A stretch of DNA of 17,919 nt from CAYYYG01 sp964591375 (GTDB taxonomy: Bacteria; Patescibacteriota; Microgenomatia; UBA1406; GWC2-37-13), in NCBI GenBank assembly GCA_964591375.1, contig CAZQAU010000030.1:1-17919 (forward strand), given 5' to 3'. Positions 13,422-17,919 of this stretch are shown in pieces. How positions within the stretch are numbered: the stretch's first letter is position 1; the number at the start of each line of letters is the position of its first letter. Under the pieces are notes generated by a model. The model had not been told where the DNA came from. It was given only the letters and a program-made list of their open reading frames with translations, and did no database searches. The translations under genes and the position numbers were made by a program.

Positions 13422-13433
13422 GATTTTATCAGT

Positions 13434-13916
13434 ATGTTTTTTTCTAAAAAAGGTTTTACTATTGTGGAAATTACGGTAGTACTGGGAATGATGACCATTC
13501 TGCTGGGATATTCTGTTATAAATCTTACCTCGGTTCAACACTCCACATATTTGGCTACTACAATTGACACATTTATTTCCGACTTAAAACAACAACAACT
13601 GAAGGCTATGGTGGGTGATACGGAAGGTCGGGGGGTGAATGACTATTATGGAGTTAGGTTTCAAACTACTTCATATGATTTATTTCATGGTGCTACATTT
13701 CTTTCGTCATCTTCCAATCCAAATATTCCATTAACCAACAATATTCAGTTTGTCAATATTACTTTTCCTCAGTCACAAATTGTTTTTAATAAAGGTGATG
13801 GTTCGGTCGTCGGATTTACTACCGGGTCCAACACTGTTACCTTAAGAAATACGGTGACGGGTGAACAAAAAACAATTACGGTTAATCGATATGGGGTAAT
13901 TACCGCCGTTAATTAA
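13434..13916 (+). CDS. Type IV pilin-like protein, GspH/FimT type
   Basis: This 160-residue protein begins with a class III (prepilin peptidase) signal: MFFSKKG cleaved before FTIVEITVVLGMMTILLGYS, with Phe at +1 and Glu at +5, followed by a hydrophobic helix to about residue 30. The rest is a beta-rich globular domain with two stretches, NNIQFVNITFPQSQIVFNKG and a C-terminal GEQKTITVNRYGVIT, matching the GspH/FimT minor pseudopilin layout. Minor pilins of this kind help start assembly of type IV pili or type II secretion pseudopili. It is the first gene of a four-gene operon; the next begins 11 bases downstream. The prepilin peptidase and assembly ATPases are not in this window. Confidence 0.85.
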   Translation: MFFSKKGFTIVEITVVLGMMTILLGYSVINLTSVQHSTYLATTIDTFISDLKQQQLKAMVGDTEGRGVNDYYGVRFQTTSYDLFHGATFLSSSSNPNIPLTNNIQFVNITFPQSQIVFNKGDGSVVGFTTGSNTVTLRNTVTGEQKTITVNRYGVITAVN

Positions 13917-13927
13917 AATTCAAATAT

Positions 13928-16900
13928 ATGCAGAAGATAAGCGATAAAAAAAGAGGGCAATCATTAATAGAGCTATTACTTGCTGTCGCATTAGGCTCTA
14001 TTTTATTGCCGGCATTGTTAACTGGACTAGTGGCCTCAAGAGAGGGAAATGTTCAGCAGAAACAACGCGTGCGTGCAGTTCAGTTATTACAGGAAACTCA
14101 GGAAGCAATGCGCAGTATACGGGAAAAAGGATGGTCTAACCTTACGACAAATGGAACATATCATCCGGTTATCTCGGGTTCTTCATGGGCCCTTGCTAGT
14201 GGTGTTGCGACTATTGGAGATTATACACAAACGGTAGCAATTACCGATGTCAGGCGTGATGCAACAACAAATCAAATAGTTTCTTCTGGGGGATTTCTTG
14301 ACCCTTCGACTAAACGAATTGATATTACAATCGCATGGAGTATTCCATATGCTTCGAATATAACTTCAACATTATATTTAACAAGATATTTAGATAATTT
14401 AACCTATCTGCAGACAACTCAGGCCGATTTTAACTCAAACACATTGAGTCAGTTGTCCACAACTAGTACAGCCGGTGGTGAAGTCCAGTTGTCTAATAAT
14501 ACGAAGGCTAAATGGTGTGCGCCTTCTTTCGCAAGTTCAACCATCGATTTACCTGATGGTCCACCAGTTGCGGTATCGGCTTCAGCCAGTGCTTCGATCA
14601 CGATTCCTAATGATGTGTTTGTAGCAACGGCCCCGTATACGACTAGTTCGGCCAAGCTTGCATATGTTAATGTGACCGCAAATGTTGATCCGCCTGTGTC
14701 GACATTGAGAGGCACTTTCACATTAGATTCAACTAAATATAGTTCACCAGGATTAGTTCCATCAGGAATTGGTCTGGATAATAATTTTAAAACTAATGAT
14801 GTGAAATATTACAAATCACAGTCTGGAAAAACATATGCCCTTTTAGCTACTAATTTACCCGATAAAGAAGTGGTTGTGGTTCAGGTAAATAACGGTTCAG
14901 GTGAGTCTTTTCAAGATCCGACTAATAAAATTTATAAGTATTGGACATTTTTTAATACGGTAATTTATGGAACAGGAGTGCCTGCTCCTACATCAACTCC
15001 AGCCAACACACCCACCCCTACAGTTACACCAACTCCGACAAATGTGCCAACCGACACAGGTTTTTTGAGCCCTTCAGCGAACGCCGCATCTACCGGGGGA
15101 GATGCCAATGGTTTTGAATCTAATCCAACAAGAGGATATACAGACAATGCCTCATATGCTACAGATACTAACAGTGGCACAGGGACCGGTACAAACTGTA
15201 CGGGAACAGATAAAGACAAACATATATATTATGATTATAATTTTTCTATTCCAGCCTGGGCGACAACGATTACTGGAATTGAACTGCGTTTAGATGCCCG
15301 TGCAGATAGTACAACAGGTTCTCCCCAAATGTGTGCACAACTTTCCTGGGATGGAGGTTCGACCTGGACAACAACCAAAACTACAACGACTTTAACTACC
15401 AGTGAGGCGACTTATACACTAGGCGGATCTACTGATAATTGGGGCCGAACTTGGAGTTCGGCAAATTTCAGTAATGCTAATTTTAGAATAAGAATTATTA
15501 ATGTAGCCAGTAACACATCTCGAGACTTTTCGCTCGACTGGGCTCCGGTAAAAGTCTATTATAGCGGTCTGGTCCCTACTAATACCCCTACATCAACTCC
15601 AACGAGTACCCCCACTCCCACACTCGTCCCCACGACAGCCCCAGGGCCGAATGATCAGGCGCCGTTTGATTATGGAGCAACCTCACTCGCGGTTATGAAC
15701 GACCGAGGATATGTTTCTTCTGGAGGATATTTATATGTTTTTGATTTAAGTAATATTGATAGTAAATCTCCCAGTAATGGACTTGACGAAATTGGTTGTC
15801 GGATTCAGTTGGATGGATATGATTGTTCTCCAGGGACGGGTACTGACAAAAAATATAGTGCAGGTCAGTCTGGTGCAAGCTGGGGTGACACAACAGCACC
15901 CGCACACAATGACTGCTCGGATGGAGGAAATATCGAATTATATGCGACAAATGATATTTATCCGGTACAAGCTGGCGGTAGTACGTATATATACGTTGCC
16001 GTAGGCGCTGGTACAAATCCGGAATTTGAAATTGTAAATGTCAGCACACCACCCACATCAGGAACAGCTCTTACAGGAAGCAGCTGTGGAAGAATTTCCG
16101 GCGGTTCCTCGACATGGAAACTTGCCAGCTCTCTTGATTTTAATTCACAATCAAACACGGAAGAAGCGGCCAATTCAGTATTCGCTAAATCTGATGGAAC
16201 TCGAGCTTACATTTCTTCCAACGGAGGAATAGACGGTAATGGTAATGGACAGCCGGATAGTAAACAGTTTTATGTGATTAACACTTCAAACAAAAGTTCT
16301 CCGGCGTTTTTATCAGGCACTCCATCAACCGGTGCGACGAGCGGGTTTTATTCGGGTGATGCTGTGAATGTTCAGATGTTTCCTCGCCGATCGTTGACCG
16401 TATTAAACGGACAGAGGGCTGTTTTGGTTGGAAAAGATGGTTTTCCTGTAGACAGTACTAATCCCGAAGAATACCAGGTAATTGATATTACTTCAGAAGC
16501 ATCCCCTTCTTATTGTGATGGACTGGATTTTGATGCCGGTTTTAATGATTTGACATCGGTGACAGAAGCAGATTCAGATAACTTTGTCTATATGGTTGTT
16601 AATGCAAATATTAATGAATTAAAAATTATTCAGGGTGGACCTGATGGTAATTATCTTGATTCAGGAACACTTATATCACCGATATTTGATGTCGGATATA
16701 CAACAGCATTTAATAAATATCTGGCTACACTCAGTACTCCCGCAAATACATCAATTACATTTCAGTTTGCAGGTGCGGATGCGGTGAACGGAAGTTGTAA
16801 TGGAGCCAATTATGTTTATACCGGTCCGGATGGAACAAGTAATACCTATTATAGTGGTACGACGGCTGCAATAGCTTTAAACAGTACCGGTAGTGGATAC

Positions 16901-17002
16901 AAAAATCCGGCAAGATGTTTCCGTTATAAAGCGTATTTTTCTACTACTGACTATAATACCACACCGGTTTTATATGATATCTCGGTCAATTATTCACCAT
17001 AA
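13928..17002 (+). CDS. Giant minor-pilin-like surface protein with Pro/Thr linkers and probable beta-propeller
   Basis: This 1024-residue protein has a prepilin leader MQKISDKKRG cleaved before QSLIELLLAVALGSILLPAL (Glu at +5), so it should enter a pilus or pseudopilus. After a PilV/GspI-like stalk and a beta-rich part (to about 350) come a Pro/Thr linker (about 351-378), a globular domain ending DFSLDWAPVKVYY (about 379-547), and a second Pro/Thr linker (about 549-573). The remainder has repeated strands such as GYLYVFDLSN, TYIYVAVGAG, FEIVNVS, RAYISSNGG and FYVINTSN, resembling a beta-propeller (LVIVD-like). At D769-D777 it has DGNGNGQPD, an EF-hand/thrombospondin-type calcium loop. The C-terminal module (about 911-1024) has SGTLISPIFDVG and ARCFRYKAYF. 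About ten Cys could form disulfides. It overlaps the next gene by one base (TAATG). An adhesin-like tip role is inferred. Confidence 0.8.
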   Translation: MQKISDKKRGQSLIELLLAVALGSILLPALLTGLVASREGNVQQKQRVRAVQLLQETQEAMRSIREKGWSNLTTNGTYHPVISGSSWALASGVATIGDYTQTVAITDVRRDATTNQIVSSGGFLDPSTKRIDITIAWSIPYASNITSTLYLTRYLDNLTYLQTTQADFNSNTLSQLSTTSTAGGEVQLSNNTKAKWCAPSFASSTIDLPDGPPVAVSASASASITIPNDVFVATAPYTTSSAKLAYVNVTANVDPPVSTLRGTFTLDSTKYSSPGLVPSGIGLDNNFKTNDVKYYKSQSGKTYALLATNLPDKEVVVVQVNNGSGESFQDPTNKIYKYWTFFNTVIYGTGVPAPTSTPANTPTPTVTPTPTNVPTDTGFLSPSANAASTGGDANGFESNPTRGYTDNASYATDTNSGTGTGTNCTGTDKDKHIYYDYNFSIPAWATTITGIELRLDARADSTTGSPQMCAQLSWDGGSTWTTTKTTTTLTTSEATYTLGGSTDNWGRTWSSANFSNANFRIRIINVASNTSRDFSLDWAPVKVYYSGLVPTNTPTSTPTSTPTPTLVPTTAPGPNDQAPFDYGATSLAVMNDRGYVSSGGYLYVFDLSNIDSKSPSNGLDEIGCRIQLDGYDCSPGTGTDKKYSAGQSGASWGDTTAPAHNDCSDGGNIELYATNDIYPVQAGGSTYIYVAVGAGTNPEFEIVNVSTPPTSGTALTGSSCGRISGGSSTWKLASSLDFNSQSNTEEAANSVFAKSDGTRAYISSNGGIDGNGNGQPDSKQFYVINTSNKSSPAFLSGTPSTGATSGFYSGDAVNVQMFPRRSLTVLNGQRAVLVGKDGFPVDSTNPEEYQVIDITSEASPSYCDGLDFDAGFNDLTSVTEADSDNFVYMVVNANINELKIIQGGPDGNYLDSGTLISPIFDVGYTTAFNKYLATLSTPANTSITFQFAGADAVNGSCNGANYVYTGPDGTSNTYYSGTTAAIALNSTGSGYKNPARCFRYKAYFSTTDYNTTPVLYDISVNYSP

Positions 17003-17499
17003 TGAAGAAACACGAATCAAACAAAAAAGGTTTTACCATTGTTGAACTTCTTATTTATATTGGTATTCTGTCAATATTTCTTTTGGCGATGACAGATACC
17101 TTTTCCTCTATTGTCGATGTGCGTCGGGAATCGGAGGCCGTTTCAGCTGTGGAGCAAGATGGTAATTATATTCTTGCCAAACTTTTTTATGATATCTCAC
17201 ATGCACAAAGTATAAACGTGCCTGCATCACTGGGAGCATCCTCAAATTCTCTCCAGCTAACGATTAATGGTGTGAGTAATACATACAGTATAAGTGGAGG
17301 AAATTTACAAGTAGTTAACAACGCTGGTACAAATATTTTAAATGGAATAAACTCGAGTATTTCTAATCTAACCTTTCTCAGAGTCGGTAATACAAGTGGA
17401 AAAAACACGATTCAACTCAGTCTCACGGTAACCAGCCGTGTAATTCGTAATGGTGGAACTGAGGCTAGAACATATCAAACCAGCGTTGGATTACGGTAG
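17002..17499 (+). CDS. Type IV pilin-like protein, PilW/GspJ type
   Basis: This 165-residue protein starts MKKHESNKKG with predicted cleavage before FTIVELLIYIGILSIFLLAM (Glu at +5), then a helix with DVRRESEAVSAVEQDGNYIL and a beta-rich domain (SNSLQLTINGVSNTYSISGG, NTIQLSLTVTSRVIR). The layout fits PilW/GspJ-like minor pilins. The start codon overlaps the stop of the giant pilin-like gene (TAATG), indicating translational coupling, and the last gene of the set starts 11 bases after its stop. Confidence 0.8.
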   Translation: MKKHESNKKGFTIVELLIYIGILSIFLLAMTDTFSSIVDVRRESEAVSAVEQDGNYILAKLFYDISHAQSINVPASLGASSNSLQLTINGVSNTYSISGGNLQVVNNAGTNILNGINSSISNLTFLRVGNTSGKNTIQLSLTVTSRVIRNGGTEARTYQTSVGLR

Positions 17500-17509
17500 C
17501 TTTTTAAAT

Positions 17510-17890
17510 ATGAAACACCAATATAAACACGGACAATCACTCGTTACCCTTTTAGTTTTTATGATAATAGGCATAACTATAACATCAGCTGCAGTTGTGA
17601 TGACGATAACGAACTCCCAGAATGCAACAAAATTTCAGGAAGGTATGATCGCGTTTCAGGTCGCAGAAAGTGGAGCGGAGAATGCTATTATTAGATTATT
17701 ACGTGATCCTAATTATACAGGAGAAACACTTGCCATAGGAGGAGGAACGGCAGTTATCACAGTTTCTGGTACTACAACTAAGACAATTGTTTCTGCAGGA
17801 ACTAATGGTAATTATTATCGTAAAGTTCAGGTTATTGCCGGATATGTAAACAATTTATTAACGATCACTTCATGGCAAGAAGTTTATTAA
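17510..17890 (+). CDS. PilX/GspK-like minor pilin lacking the +5 glutamate
   Basis: I place the start at 17510, giving 126 residues beginning MKHQYKHG. An ATG at 17450 in the same frame would overlap the preceding gene and push the signal 20 residues inward. The likely cleavage precedes QSLVTLLVFMIIGITITSAA, a hydrophobic helix with Thr instead of Glu at +5. The mature helix contains the FQVAESGAENAIIRLLRDPN segment, highly typical of PilX/GspK-like minor pilins ('AESGxExA'). A short beta-rich C-terminal part follows (TAVITVSGTTTKTIVSAGTN). In pili and type II secretion, the K/X-type subunit lacks Glu5 and caps the tip. It ends the operon. Confidence 0.78.
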   Translation: MKHQYKHGQSLVTLLVFMIIGITITSAAVVMTITNSQNATKFQEGMIAFQVAESGAENAIIRLLRDPNYTGETLAIGGGTAVITVSGTTTKTIVSAGTNGNYYRKVQVIAGYVNNLLTITSWQEVY

Positions 17891-17891
17891 T

Positions 17892-17913
17892 TGGTACAAT
17901 GTAGATATACAAT
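17892..17913 (+). promoter_or_regulatory. Candidate promoter at window end
   Basis: TGGTACAAT (17892-17900, extended -10) and a second TACAAT (17908-17913) lie just after the last pilin-like gene and point to another gene beyond the window. No terminator hairpin separates them from the operon. Confidence 0.35.
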
Positions 17914-17919
17914 TTGTAT

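Noticed and set aside
17450..17509. Upstream in-frame ATG for the last pilin-like gene
   Set aside because: It overlaps the previous gene by 50 bases and would bury the prepilin-like signal behind 20 extra residues; the ATG at 17510 gives a normal short leader.
1..17919. UGA recoded as glycine, as in some CPR lineages
   Set aside because: Each main gene reads through to a TAA or TAG stop at the expected length, and no in-frame TGA interrupts a conserved domain.
1..17919. CRISPR array, transposase, prophage or tRNA/rRNA gene
   Set aside because: No regularly spaced repeats, no recombinase or phage motif, and no cloverleaf or rRNA segment were recognised by reading; a tRNAscan/Infernal run would be the decisive check.

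Overview
The window is AT-rich bacterial DNA with compact genes, the standard genetic code (all stops seen are TAA or TAG; TGA is not needed as a sense codon) and few Shine-Dalgarno sequences. The gene mix is a PrgI/TraC-like type IV secretion locus, a DUF5667 protein, a UbiA-family phosphoribosyltransferase, RNase Y, recA-recX and large prepilin-like surface proteins. It suggests a Candidate Phyla Radiation (Patescibacteria) genome, probably Microgenomates-like. This placement comes from recognised families and protein style; no marker such as 16S is present.

Layout. Positions 1-5745 are all on the minus strand: a truncated TraC-like protein and PrgI (conjugation-type secretion apparatus), a four-domain S1 RNA-binding protein, a secreted DUF5667 protein, an HU nucleoid protein and RNase Y. 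Positions 5746-7644 hold recX, a MazG-type nucleotide pyrophosphohydrolase and recA, all minus, a DNA-repair and nucleotide-sanitation group. A UbiA-family prenyl-phosphate phosphoribosyltransferase (7822-8748, minus) faces divergently a plus-strand pair, manA and pgi, both of which act on fructose-6-phosphate. A small Rossmann-like protein related to nucleoside deoxyribosyltransferases and glnA (glutamine synthetase) follow on the minus strand. From 13434 to 17890 there is a four-gene plus-strand operon of type IV pilin-like proteins, one of 1024 residues with Pro/Thr linkers and a probable beta-propeller.

Control signals. Two strong intrinsic terminators are clear (after hup and after rny). 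Two near-identical perfect palindromes (6574-6606 and 11801-11835) sit at equivalent places between tandem genes and differ only by paired, compensatory changes plus the unpaired centre. Many genes have a TANNNT -10 box ending only 6-8 bases before the ATG and no Shine-Dalgarno, which points to leaderless transcription; S1 and HU are the exceptions with strong Shine-Dalgarno sequences. No rRNA, tRNA, CRISPR array, transposase or phage gene was found.

The most notable items are the paired palindromic elements, the giant minor-pilin-like protein with a possible calcium loop, the leaderless promoter pattern, an RNase Y without its usual transmembrane anchor, and a glutamine synthetase with tryptophan where the adenylylated tyrosine would be. 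None amounts to a clearly new defence or mobile system.
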